This document shows, piece after piece, positions 1 through 7,415 of a stretch of 64,000 nucleotides of DNA. The notes below the pieces were generated by a model. That model was not told the origin of the DNA. It worked only from the letters and a program-made list of their open reading frames with translations, and ran no database searches. Position 1 is the first letter of the stretch, and the number at the start of each line of letters is the position of its first letter. The stretch is from an uncultured Mycoplasmatota bacterium (GTDB lineage Bacteria > Bacillota_I > Bacilli_A > RF39 > UBA660): positions 28,488 to 92,487 of the forward strand of contig CAMZCT010000005.1 of the NCBI GenBank assembly GCA_947305065.1, in the 5' to 3' direction. Both the position numbers and the translations under genes were made by a program.

Positions 1-39
1 TATCCAATCTATTATTCATATAATCACAATCCCAAAACA

Positions 40-68
40 ATTATAAAGTCTTTTTATTACGAATACAA
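40..68 (-). promoter_or_regulatory. Promoter reading leftward out of the window
   Basis: On the minus strand a -35 TTGTAT (63-68) and -10 TATAAT (40-45) are separated by 17 bp. Just downstream lies GGGATTGTGAT (26-36), of which GGGATTGTGA recurs in L1 and, with one position changed or shared, in L2. An ATG at 17-19 opens a minus frame (MNNRLD...) that runs off the edge, possibly the start of a gene, but its ribosome site is poor. Confidence 0.5.
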
Positions 69-133
69 CAAATAATATTTGGAAAAATACTATTTTTATG
101 ATAGAAAACATAGTGCTACAAGGGAGGATAAAA

Positions 134-230
134 ATGAAAGTATTAGAAAGTAAAAATGACAAACAAATAATGTGGATACAAATACACGATATCATTGCTT
201 TAAATGAAAGACATATAACTTTACCATCAG
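134..230 (+). pseudogene. 5' half of a small gene split by an insertion
   Basis: A strong Shine-Dalgarno site AGGGAGG (121-127) lies 6 nt before the ATG at 134. The frame reads MKVLESKNDKQIMWIQIHDI... to Ser at 227-229, then runs at 231 into the 38-bp repeat R1. Reading on gives only a frame over antisense deaminase sequence to 322. Joining base 230 to base 2368 creates a GAC codon and continues in frame into the orphan 3' ORF ending at 2696, giving about 141 residues. I infer one ancestral gene interrupted at 230/231. The function is unknown; the product would be hydrophilic and highly charged. Confidence 0.6.
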
Positions 231-268
231 TTTATATTAGTTTTATTTTCACTATTTATGATTATCAC
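231..268 (-). repeat. R1, 38-bp downstream repeat of the deaminase unit
   Basis: Identical to R2 (955-992) except for one base (257 versus 981). It contributes the last codons (Asp-Asn-His-Lys) and the stop of the deaminase gene. It contains the near-palindrome TGATAATCA. Confidence 0.85.
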
Positions 269-755
269 CTGCTTTTTTCCTCTCATCTTGAGGAGCAAAT
301 TCATAGTCTTCAAATACTTTAAGTCCTTCTTCTAATAAAATATTACCATATATTTCTTTTTTACTTGAACCACTATTTATCAAACTGTCACATGATGGTT
401 TTAGTTTACCTCCACTTGCTTTATTAATGGCTTCTTGAGGTACTGAATAATATATTTTCCCTATTTTTGCCCATCTAATTGCTCCAGAGCATAAAATACA
501 GGGTTCACCAGAACATATTAAAATATAATCTTTTAAATACACAGAGTTTATTTTTTTACAATATTCTCTTATAACAAGAGTCTCTGCATGTGCGGTTGGA
601 TCAGATAATTCTATACATCTTGTTTGGGATTTGTGACAAAAATTATATTCTGGGTCCAATAGTACTGCTCCAAATGGATTTTCTCCATTTTCTTTTGATT
701 TTTCAGCTTCTTCTATAGCAATTTTCATATACTTTTCAATAATATCTTTATTCAT
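252..755 (-). CDS. Guanine deaminase-like nucleobase/nucleoside deaminase
   Basis: A 167-residue member of the zinc-dependent cytidine deaminase superfamily (GuaD/TadA/CodA type), expected to deaminate guanine or a related base in the cytoplasm. Visible motifs are PFGAVLLD near residue 27, DPTAHAE with zinc ligand His56 and catalytic Glu58, and EPCILC with zinc ligands Cys86 and Cys89. The DPTAHAE form favours guanine deaminase over tRNA adenosine deaminase, but the substrate is inferred. RBS is GAGGTGAATT before ATG 755. The C-terminus is encoded inside repeat R1 and the upstream region is repeat L1, so it travels as one cassette with its own leader. It could also be a modified-base or nucleoside deaminase. 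Confidence 0.85.
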   Translation of the reverse strand: MNKDIIEKYMKIAIEEAEKSKENGENPFGAVLLDPEYNFCHKSQTRCIELSDPTAHAETLVIREYCKKINSVYLKDYILICSGEPCILCSGAIRWAKIGKIYYSVPQEAINKASGGKLKPSCDSLINSGSSKKEIYGNILLEEGLKVFEDYEFAPQDERKKAGDNHK

Positions 756-758
756 AAT

Positions 759-954
759 TCACCTCTATTTTTTATTATTAGGTGGCATAATCACCTTAAT
801 AATTCCTACCATTTTTTGCATTATAAATAGCTATTTTTAATTAATTTCATCTATTTTAATATATTTTTGTATTAAATATGCAAGATGTTAAATATCACAA
901 TCCCTTATTTTACCTAGGCTTTCTCTTATTTTTGGATAAATCGTAATCAACCAA
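759..954 (-). repeat. L1, upstream leader repeat of the deaminase unit
   Basis: Similar along its length to L2 (2171-2367), with identical blocks of 13-23 bp separated by indels. Conserved on the minus strand, 5' to 3': GGTTGATTACGATTTATCC, AAGGGATTGTGA, an AT-rich block with TTAAAATAGAT (possible -10), a hairpin AGGTG-ATTATGC-CACCT region, then the gene's ribosome site GAGGTGA. It therefore looks like a portable promoter/5' UTR and recombination region. Nothing else is seen between the two genes. Confidence 0.75.
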
Positions 955-992
955 TTTATATTAGTTTTATTTTCACTATTCATGATTATCAC
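955..992 (-). repeat. R2, 38-bp downstream repeat of the glycosyltransferase unit
   Basis: Second copy of R, starting 5 bp after the glycosyltransferase stop and abutting L1 directly, so the R-L junction is seamless here. One mismatch to R1. It starts (plus strand) with TTTATATTAG. Confidence 0.85.
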
Positions 993-997
993 AATTA

Positions 998-2167
998 TTA
1001 TTTTTCTATTATATTAATCCATTCTTTAATTACAGTCTCTTTATTAAACTTTTTAATTGAGCTTTCTATATTATTTTGATATTGCATTAAAATATTTTTT
1101 TCTTTTACTAATTTTAGAAGTATTCTTGCGTATTCTTTTATATCATAGCGCTTAATGAGTTTACCTGTTTTATTATTATCAATTATTGTTCTATTAGCGG
1201 GTATATCAAATCCAATTACAGGAAGGCCGCATTCTAATGCTTCTAATGTAACTAAGCCAAATCCTTCGTATATTGATGTATTTAAATATAAATCATAATT
1301 AGGATATAACTTTTCTATATTTTTATTTGTTGGATATATATTAACATAATTACTCAAACCGTATTCTTTTATCTTATTAATCAATTTATCTCTTAATGGT
1401 CCATCACCATATATATCAAGTATATACTCCTTATTATTCATAACAAATAGTTTCATTATTTCTATTAAATACTCAAATCCTTTTTGTTCAACAAGTCTAC
1501 CACAACTTATAAATTTATTATTATTAAGACTCGATTTTTCATTTGAAATAAAACTCTTACAATTATTAATTGCTATGGAATTAATATTATAATATTTTTT
1601 AAATTTAATAACATCATCTTTATTTAAATTAATAATACTATCAAAATTTTTAAAAAGTGGTTTAATGAAACTTTCTTCATTATAATATCTTGATTTTTTA
1701 TTTTTAAAGTGAGCATCAAAATTCATATGATTCCAAAATATTAATTTACCTTTAATATATTTTTTTAAATAACTCAATATAAAACTTCTATCCCCTGCAA
1801 CTCCAATTACTACATCAAATTTATTATTCTTAAATATCTCTTTTAATTTTCTTAATATTTTATTGCTACAAAAGAAATGTCTAATAATAAATTTATTATA
1901 CTTAAGTATTCCATACTCTCTATTTAAAATTCTTAAATACTCAAATAATTTAATGTTATTTAATCTAAAATCATAATTCATATTTAAAAAAATTAATCTA
2001 ATCTTTTTTGAAAGATCATATAATGAATAATCTATTTGTTCATTACACTTAATTATTATTGTTACATCATAATTATTCTTTACTAATTCATTTGCAATTA
2101 TTGAAGTTATTCTTTGTTCTCCACCAATTTTAAACATACTATTTGAAAAAAAACAAATCTTCTTCAT
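998..2167 (-). CDS. GT4-family glycosyltransferase
   Basis: A 389-residue GT-B fold glycosyltransferase (family 4, GlcNAc/mannosyl type), likely adding a sugar to a surface glycan or teichoic-type polymer from the cytoplasmic face. N-terminal acceptor domain begins KKICFFSNSMFKIGGEQR, with the glycine-containing start typical of GT4. The C-terminal donor domain has ISCGRLVEQKGFEYLIE near 220 and the E-x7-E nucleotide-sugar motif in EGFGLVTLEALECGLPVIGFD near 300. Length is normal and the gene looks intact. It sits alone, not in a glycan operon, between repeats L2 and R2. Sequence is even more AT-rich and Asn/Lys/Ile-rich than neighbours, consistent with transfer. Donor and acceptor cannot be told. 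Confidence 0.85.
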   Translation of the reverse strand: MKKICFFSNSMFKIGGEQRITSIIANELVKNNYDVTIIIKCNEQIDYSLYDLSKKIRLIFLNMNYDFRLNNIKLFEYLRILNREYGILKYNKFIIRHFFCSNKILRKLKEIFKNNKFDVVIGVAGDRSFILSYLKKYIKGKLIFWNHMNFDAHFKNKKSRYYNEESFIKPLFKNFDSIINLNKDDVIKFKKYYNINSIAINNCKSFISNEKSSLNNNKFISCGRLVEQKGFEYLIEIMKLFVMNNKEYILDIYGDGPLRDKLINKIKEYGLSNYVNIYPTNKNIEKLYPNYDLYLNTSIYEGFGLVTLEALECGLPVIGFDIPANRTIIDNNKTGKLIKRYDIKEYARILLKLVKEKNILMQYQNNIESSIKKFNKETVIKEWINIIEK

Positions 2168-2170
2168 AAT

Positions 2171-2367
2171 CTCACCTCTATCATTCTATTATTAGGTGGC
2201 GTAATCACCTTTAAACTTCTCCCCTATTTTTGCAAAAAAATATTCATTTTTTACTAATTATTATCTATTTTAGCATACTTTTATTTAAAACATACAAGAT
2301 ATTAAATCTCACAATCCCTTATTTACCTAGATTTTCTTCTATTCTTGGATAAATCGTAATCAACCAA
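2171..2367 (-). repeat. L2, upstream leader repeat of the glycosyltransferase unit
   Basis: Second copy of L. Its outer end shares GATAAATCGTAATCAACCAA with L1 (plus-strand reading). It carries TATGCTAAAAT as a likely extended -10, the hairpin AGGTG-ATTACGC-CACCT (the loop differs by one base from L1) and the RBS GAGGTGAG 5 nt before the start codon. Its outer boundary at 2367 is where the split plus-strand gene resumes. Confidence 0.75.
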
Positions 2368-2696
2368 ACTTGAATTTATATGAAAGTAATGAATTTATCC
2401 CCTTTGAAGAACAACGAGAAATAAATCTACTAAAAGCATATGACTTTATAATAAATTATGAAGAACTTATGAAATATAGTGAAGAAGAATTACAAGAAAG
2501 AATAAAGAGATTAGAAAGACAAATTATTGTTACAAATAATTTACTTAAAAATAAAGATAAATATGAGGAGATAAAATCTAAAAAACTATTTTTACTTAAA
2601 TATCAATTTCAGTTCATAAAACTAAATCGATTTAAAAAACTATTAACAGAAAAAAGACGAAATAGAAATTATGAAATAGCAAGAGCAAAAAAATAA
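2368..2696 (+). pseudogene. 3' half of the split small gene
   Basis: Open frame from the edge of L2 to a TAA at 2694-2696, encoding about 109 residues beginning (D)LNLYESNEFIPFEEQ. It has no credible ribosome site and would have to start at a TTG. The product is Lys/Glu/Arg-rich and predicted helical (EELQERIKRLERQI) with a basic tail. It joins in frame to the 134-230 fragment when the cassette array is removed. A functional shorter protein starting at TTG 2370 is possible but unlikely. No family recognised. Confidence 0.55.
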
Positions 2697-2721
2697 AGAG
2701 ATATATATTATCTCTTTTTTC
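2695..2721 (+). terminator. Intrinsic terminator of the split gene
   Basis: AGAGATA-TATAT-TATCTCT stem followed by TTTTT, immediately after the stop codon. Confidence 0.8.
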
Positions 2722-2749
2722 TAATTTTGATCCAAAATAATATTCATCA

Positions 2750-2773
2750 AAAAAAGCAAAATTTGCTTTTTAT
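2750..2773 (-). terminator. Intrinsic terminator of the DUF1003 gene
   Basis: On the minus strand AAAGCAAA/TTTGCTTT followed by a T run; it overlaps the stop codon of the gene. Confidence 0.7.
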
Positions 2774-3312
2774 TTTTCATCCTCTTCACCAATATATTCT
2801 TTTAATAATCTAATTATTTGTCTTTCATTTCTTAAGCTTTCTTGTATTTCTTCATGTATACGCTCTAATATTAATTCACTTTTTAAATCTATTTGATAAT
2901 CATTTTGATTTCTTATACTATCCTTTTTCGCTTGTCTATTTTGACTCATCATTATTATAGGTGCTTGTAAAGAAGCTAAGCACGATAAAACTAGATTTAA
3001 TAAAACAAATGGATATGGATCGCTTGCTTTATTTAATATTACAGTATTAATAATTATCCATATTATAATGAATATTGAAAAACCGATAATAAATCCCCAA
3101 GACCCAGCAACTTCCGATAATTTATCTGCTAATTTTTCTCCCGTAGTTAGTGAACTGTCTTCTTGTTTATCTACATCAATAGTAATCGGTCTATCAATTA
3201 ACATTTCTAATAGATCACTCTCATCCTCAGCACTTATTTCTTGTTTTAATAATTTTTTAACTAATTCTTTTTTATTAATTGTTGCACCCTTGTTATCACT
3301 CTTATTTTCCAT
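2770..3312 (-). CDS. DUF1003 family membrane protein
   Basis: A 180-residue inner-membrane protein of the DUF1003 family, whose biochemical role is not established. The family core is clear: two membrane segments (about 73-92 and 103-121), the loop DPYPFVLLNLVLS between them, then QAPIIMMSQNRQ and a charged helical tail. An acidic N-terminal region of about 65 residues precedes it. RBS GAGGTGA before ATG 3312. It has its own extended -10 promoter and terminator, so it is probably monocistronic. Length is normal for the family. Confidence 0.9.
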   Translation of the reverse strand: MENKSDNKGATINKKELVKKLLKQEISAEDESDLLEMLIDRPITIDVDKQEDSSLTTGEKLADKLSEVAGSWGFIIGFSIFIIIWIIINTVILNKASDPYPFVLLNLVLSCLASLQAPIIMMSQNRQAKKDSIRNQNDYQIDLKSELILERIHEEIQESLRNERQIIRLLKEYIGEEDEK

Positions 3313-3335
3313 TTAAATCACCTCATCATAAACTT

Positions 3336-3344
3336 ATTATAACA
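3336..3344 (-). promoter_or_regulatory. Extended -10 promoter of the DUF1003 gene
   Basis: TGTTATAAT on the minus strand, about 25 nt upstream of the ATG, overlapping the end of the upstream gene. Confidence 0.55.
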
Positions 3345-4376
3345 CTATTTTTCTTTTACTTCATCGAATTCATCATAAATATTTCCTACAATCTCTTCTA
3401 CAGCATCTTCGATTGTAACTATACCAACAAATCTACCATTATTATATATTGGACAAATACTTTCATTTCTCTCTTGCATTTGTCTAAATACATCATCTAT
3501 TTTTTCATCAAAATTAAAGCGATGAGTTGGTCTTACTATCTTTCTTATATTTACTCTATTTTTTTCTCCCTTTCTAATTATTAAATCTTTAATACTAATA
3601 GTTCCAATAATATTATTCTCATTATCCTTATAAACTGGAAATCTAGAATACTTTTCTTCTTTTACCCGGGCAATTATATCTTTTAAATCAGCGTCAACAT
3701 TTATCATTTTAACATCTTTTTTAGGTGTCATAACCTCTTCTACAGCTCTATCTTTAAAATCAAAGATATTAAGAATATATTCTTTTTCCTTTTCTTCAAG
3801 AATACCTTCTTCTTGCCCCATTAAAATCATAGTTTTTAAGTCTTCTTCTGTTAAATTTTCTTTATTTTCTTTAATATTAAATATTTTACAAATTAACTCG
3901 GTTGAAAAAGATAAGAATTTTATTAATGGATAAAAAATAATTCCTACAACATTAATAAAATCAACATATTTTTTAGCAACTCTATAAGGATCATTAATAG
4001 CAATTTTCTTCGGTACTAACTCTCCGAATATTAGAGTAAAGTAAGCTAGAACAATAGTTATTAAAACAACTAAAACAGTTTTAATAAAAGATTGCGATAC
4101 ACTAGCACCAACAAAATATTTCATAAAATAATCAGCAAAATATTCAGCAGCAAAAGCCGATGCTAAAAAACCCGCCAAAGTAATACCTATTTGAATAGTA
4201 GATAAAAATAAAGAAGGGTTTTCCAGTATCTTACTAATAATAATCGCTTTCTTATTACCTTTTTCTACATCTTCTTTAATTTTTATCTTATTTGCTGATA
4301 AAAAAGCTAATTCACAAGCAGAAAACACTCCATTTATATAAATTAAAACAATTAGTAAAATTATGCTAAAAATCAT
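3345..4376 (-). CDS. CNNM/HlyC-type membrane protein with DUF21 and CBS pair
   Basis: A 343-residue protein of the CNNM/CorC (hemolysin C-like) family, associated with Mg2+ or other divalent cation transport. The N-terminal DUF21 domain (about 1-165) has an N-terminal membrane segment, NGVFSACELAFLSANKIKI, and further segments around 55-80 and 95-120. A tandem CBS pair follows (about 205-335; EEVMTPKKDVKMI, FPVYKDNENNIIGTISIKDL). It ends at EIVGNIYDEFDEVKEK, where longer relatives continue into the CorC_HlyC C-terminal domain, so that domain is absent. RBS AGGTGATTT. Own promoter upstream. Ion specificity cannot be read from sequence. Confidence 0.88.
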   Translation of the reverse strand: MIFSIILLIVLIYINGVFSACELAFLSANKIKIKEDVEKGNKKAIIISKILENPSLFLSTIQIGITLAGFLASAFAAEYFADYFMKYFVGASVSQSFIKTVLVVLITIVLAYFTLIFGELVPKKIAINDPYRVAKKYVDFINVVGIIFYPLIKFLSFSTELICKIFNIKENKENLTEEDLKTMILMGQEEGILEEKEKEYILNIFDFKDRAVEEVMTPKKDVKMINVDADLKDIIARVKEEKYSRFPVYKDNENNIIGTISIKDLIIRKGEKNRVNIRKIVRPTHRFNFDEKIDDVFRQMQERNESICPIYNNGRFVGIVTIEDAVEEIVGNIYDEFDEVKEK

Positions 4377-4402
4377 TTGTAAATCACCTATATTCTACAT
4401 TC

Positions 4403-4411
4403 ATTATATCA
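4403..4411 (-). promoter_or_regulatory. Extended -10 promoter of the CNNM gene
   Basis: TGATATAAT on the minus strand 27 nt before the ATG; no clear -35. Confidence 0.5.
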
Positions 4412-4417
4412 TATCTA

Positions 4418-4446
4418 ACAAAAAAAGAACTATTTCTAGTTCTTTT
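4418..4446 (-). terminator. Intrinsic terminator of the zinc-ribbon gene
   Basis: AAGAACTA-GAAA-TAGTTCTT hairpin followed by a T run on the minus strand. Confidence 0.85.
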
Positions 4447-5111
4447 TATCTCATTTCATCTATTTTTTCTTTAGCTTTATTATACATATCTTTTGCATTT
4501 TCCATTTGTTCATCAAAATCATCTGAATTTTTTTCTTCACGATCATTTTTATCTTCTTTTAATATTTCTTCAATGATTACTTTATTAATAAAACCCTTTT
4601 TATCATAATCAAATTTTATTTCATATTCACTATCAAAATCATCTTTTAAAGATTTTTTAATATCTACTATTTTATCAGGATCTGTAGTTTCAAGTTCTTC
4701 AAACACGACAGTTATTTTCTTCTTATCAGTTTTATTATTAGTAACAATATTATCAATCAACGTACTAATACTATGTTTAGATTGCGTTCCCTTATAAAAA
4801 TCAAATTCGTTATTATAACGACTTATATCAAATTCACTAGTCCCAGATTCCATCTTAAATATATTAAAAGCAATAAAACCAAAAACAGCTACGAATATAA
4901 CAATAAATATTGGCGTAATAACTTTAGATACTTTTTTATTCCTTTCAAAAGCGTCCATCGTCATTTTCTTAATATCTTCATCAACTCTAATATATATCTC
5001 TTTCTTCTCATTTAATTGATATTTTGTTTGGCAGAAAGGACAAACAGCTAAATTCTTACCTTCATCAATTTCTATATCTCCACCACAAGATTCACATTTT
5101 AATTTTTTCAT
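4446..5111 (-). CDS. Zinc-ribbon single-pass membrane protein
   Basis: 221 residues, function unknown. The N-terminus is a four-cysteine zinc ribbon (CESCGG at 6-9 and CPFC at 24-27). One membrane segment lies at about 65-86 (ITPIFIVIFVAVFGFIAFNIF). The rest is a hydrophilic, presumably extracytoplasmic domain with alternating acidic and basic stretches ending in a charged helix. This architecture (cytoplasmic ribbon, one membrane pass, outer domain) recurs at 10774-12279 and 12297-13106. RBS AGAGGTG. Flanked by its own promoter and terminator, so likely monocistronic. Confidence 0.8.
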   Translation of the reverse strand: MKKLKCESCGGDIEIDEGKNLAVCPFCQTKYQLNEKKEIYIRVDEDIKKMTMDAFERNKKVSKVITPIFIVIFVAVFGFIAFNIFKMESGTSEFDISRYNNEFDFYKGTQSKHSISTLIDNIVTNNKTDKKKITVVFEELETTDPDKIVDIKKSLKDDFDSEYEIKFDYDKKGFINKVIIEEILKEDKNDREEKNSDDFDEQMENAKDMYNKAKEKIDEMR

Positions 5112-5134
5112 TTTAACACACCTCTAATAAATTT

Positions 5135-5143
5135 ATTATATCA
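5135..5143 (-). promoter_or_regulatory. Extended -10 promoter of the zinc-ribbon gene
   Basis: TGATATAAT on the minus strand, 24 nt before the ATG. Confidence 0.5.
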
Positions 5144-5164
5144 AAAAAATATATTTTTTTAAAG

Positions 5165-5195
5165 ATAAAAAAGTTTCATACTTTCGTATGAAACT
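5165..5195 (-). terminator. Strong intrinsic terminator of the 720-residue surface protein
   Basis: Ten-bp stem AGTTTCATAC-GAAA-GTATGAAACT followed by TTTTTTA on the minus strand. Confidence 0.9.
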
Positions 5196-5199
5196 AAAT

Positions 5200-7362
5200 T
5201 TATTCTATAATCCAAGGATTGATTTCAGAACCTGTTCCTGAGCTAAAGACAAGTCCTTTTTTTAAAGAGATAACTGGTCTTATTCCTTGACGAGTATTAA
5301 CAGAAGAATTGTAATACGGATAACCTGTGTATATTACATAATTTGTAATTGCATTATCGGTGTAAGTATCATAACCATATGGGGACATCAACCAAAAATA
5401 GCTATCATTTTTTATAATTACTGAATCATTTATATTTTTTAATTCTTCTTTAGTCATTAATCCGACTGGATACACCGATTTAGCTTTATTGTTTTCAACT
5501 GCAAACTGATCTGTTTTATTTTGACAAGATAAATCTGTTGAAGCGCCATAGTTCTTAAATTTTAAATAATTTCTTTCAGTAGGTTCTCCTCCATTTGGAT
5601 TGAAACCGCCTAAATCCGATATATTTCTTGCGTTACAATATACTGCATCTTCTATTTTATCAGTATAATTCTCTAATGAGTTTTCAAACCATTTTTCCAT
5701 TACTTCTTTTAATTCGGAATTATATTTATTAACATCATCTTTAAATAACATTTCATCTAAGACATTTTCTATACTTTTGCCATCTGAGAGTTCTATATAA
5801 CGGGCGGTTTTATTAGAAGAAAACATATGAATTGAATAAATATATGATATTTTGTTGCATGTTCCTTCTGAATTCCAACAAGTATAATGGGTGTTTTTTA
5901 AGTCATCCACCGCGTTATCCCAATTATCCAATTGTTTTATTTCTCCTGATAGTGTATAAATTTTAGAATTATTATCATAAGTAAAACTATTTCCATATTT
6001 ATAATCAGAATTATTAATATCTTTTAGATTACTTCTGTATCTTTTATTATACATGTACCCTACTGCCGCTAAATTTTCATTTTGAGGGTTTAGAGGACTG
6101 ATACCAATTTGAGAATAATGAACAGATTTTATCTCATATTTACTATTAAGAAGTTTATTAGCCAAACTATATAATCCTATTCTATATAAAACTGTACATG
6201 TTCCTGTAGTATTTTTACAAGTATATTTTCCATATAAATCATCATACGTTGAATCATTTAAAGTTGCAATCTGAGTATCTTTTAAAGTAAAATTATTAGA
6301 CAATAAATCATATGTATAAGAGCTTCCATACAAATAGCTAGAATCAAATGTTTCTGTTATTGGTGTTGTTTCATATATTCCCAAATGTTCCATCCTATCA
6401 CTTTCACATTTCCCATCGACAGGTTCACCATTGTATATCATCTTCGTTCCACCGGTTTCTGTGGTACGAATTATCTGCCAACAGAATCCTCCGAATATGA
6501 CATTTCTTTTATCTGCACATTTATCAAAATATACATTAGTTGCGGTTACAGTTTGTCCTACTTTATCAGTTACATTCCCTTCATATTTTATCACACAAGT
6601 ATTATCTTCTTTACTTAAGTTTTTGATTTCGTTAAATAATGATGGTATTTTTTCTATTTCAATTGTAGATTCTACTTCTATATCGCATTTACAAATAGCA
6701 TAGACAGTTGGTATTAATGCTAGAAATAACAATAACATTATGTATTTATTATATTTCTTCTTATTATAATAAGTTAAGGAAATTATTATTAAGGATATCA
6801 ATAATATAAGAAAAATTAATCTTATACTTCTGTTACCTGTTAATGGATTTTTAGTTTCTTTTATATTATCTGTAGTTATAACATCTAACGGGCCTTCCTT
6901 TTCAGATGTATTTAGAGATAGTTTAAGAGAATTTGAAGCATCAAATTTATTATTAGTTAATAAAGAATTGTCTACTTCTTTTTTATACTCAACACTTAAA
7001 ATTACATTTTTACTACTTCTAGCTTTAACTACATTATCACCATCATTAGTTTTGAGTGTATATACTATATATTCAGAATCAGTTTTAAAGGTCTCTTCAT
7101 CAATCATATAGTCTTCATCAGAATCATTTTTAATTGTCATATCATAGGTAATAGCGTCTCCAACTTCAAACATCTTTAAATTAAAATTAATACTTCTGTC
7201 ATTAAAGGTTGGTTCTTCTACTTCTTCTGTATTTCCTTCTATACCTTTTTGTTCCATAGATGTGATTGTTATTTTTGTTATATCACATTCCTCAGCATTT
7301 ACTATAAAAGGCAAAAAGAATAAGCATAACAAAACTATTAAAAATATTTTCTTTTGTTTCAT
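5200..7362 (-). CDS. Secreted/membrane surface protein with internal sortase-like motif
   Basis: 720 residues. Signal peptide 1-23 (cleavage after VNA). Residues 24-170 are an extracellular domain rich in beta-type hydrophobic alternation. NPLTG at 172-176 is followed by a membrane segment (181-199) and KKK, the order of a sortase sorting signal, yet the protein continues. A second hydrophobic, signal-like segment (207-222, ending PTVYA) precedes a large Cys-containing domain, and the C-terminus has FWLMSPYGYD and RPVISLKKG, a pattern I associate with DUF6273-like surface domains. It ends GTGSEINPWIIE, resembling the end of the protein at 27495-28406. It may be a fusion of two genes. RBS AAGGACG. 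TATAAT lies at about 7385. Confidence 0.75.
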   Translation of the reverse strand: MKQKKIFLIVLLCLFFLPFIVNAEECDITKITITSMEQKGIEGNTEEVEEPTFNDRSINFNLKMFEVGDAITYDMTIKNDSDEDYMIDEETFKTDSEYIVYTLKTNDGDNVVKARSSKNVILSVEYKKEVDNSLLTNNKFDASNSLKLSLNTSEKEGPLDVITTDNIKETKNPLTGNRSIRLIFLILLISLIIISLTYYNKKKYNKYIMLLLFLALIPTVYAICKCDIEVESTIEIEKIPSLFNEIKNLSKEDNTCVIKYEGNVTDKVGQTVTATNVYFDKCADKRNVIFGGFCWQIIRTTETGGTKMIYNGEPVDGKCESDRMEHLGIYETTPITETFDSSYLYGSSYTYDLLSNNFTLKDTQIATLNDSTYDDLYGKYTCKNTTGTCTVLYRIGLYSLANKLLNSKYEIKSVHYSQIGISPLNPQNENLAAVGYMYNKRYRSNLKDINNSDYKYGNSFTYDNNSKIYTLSGEIKQLDNWDNAVDDLKNTHYTCWNSEGTCNKISYIYSIHMFSSNKTARYIELSDGKSIENVLDEMLFKDDVNKYNSELKEVMEKWFENSLENYTDKIEDAVYCNARNISDLGGFNPNGGEPTERNYLKFKNYGASTDLSCQNKTDQFAVENNKAKSVYPVGLMTKEELKNINDSVIIKNDSYFWLMSPYGYDTYTDNAITNYVIYTGYPYYNSSVNTRQGIRPVISLKKGLVFSSGTGSEINPWIIE

Positions 7363-7415
7363 ACATTACACGTCCTTATTTTCATTATAATTCAAATTTT
7401 ATAAAAATCACAGTA

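Larger units (their letters stand above)
231..2367. mobile_element. Two-unit gene-cassette array inserted in a small gene
   Basis: Read on the minus strand the segment is L2-glycosyltransferase-R2-L1-deaminase-R1. The two L elements (about 195 bp) sit directly upstream of each start codon. The two R elements (38 bp) sit at or just after each stop codon. R2 abuts L1 with no spacer. Each unit is therefore L-gene-R, repeated head to tail, and the array ends exactly where the halves of a plus-strand ORF rejoin in frame. No integrase, transposase, terminal inverted repeat or integron attC core is visible. The mechanism is unknown: site-specific cassette insertion or homologous exchange through the repeats are both possible. 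Confidence 0.55.

Noticed and set aside
231..322. Plus-strand frame continuing from the split gene into the deaminase region
   Set aside because: Runs through R1 and the antisense end of the deaminase; only 134-230 looks like real coding sequence.
231..2367. Integron cassette array with attC sites
   Set aside because: No RYYYAAC/GTTRRRY core pairs at the junctions, cassettes carry their own leader, and no intI is present.
231..2367. Composite transposon
   Set aside because: No transposase and no terminal inverted repeats between the outer ends of R1 and L2; no clear target duplication apart from the uncertain TTTATAT.
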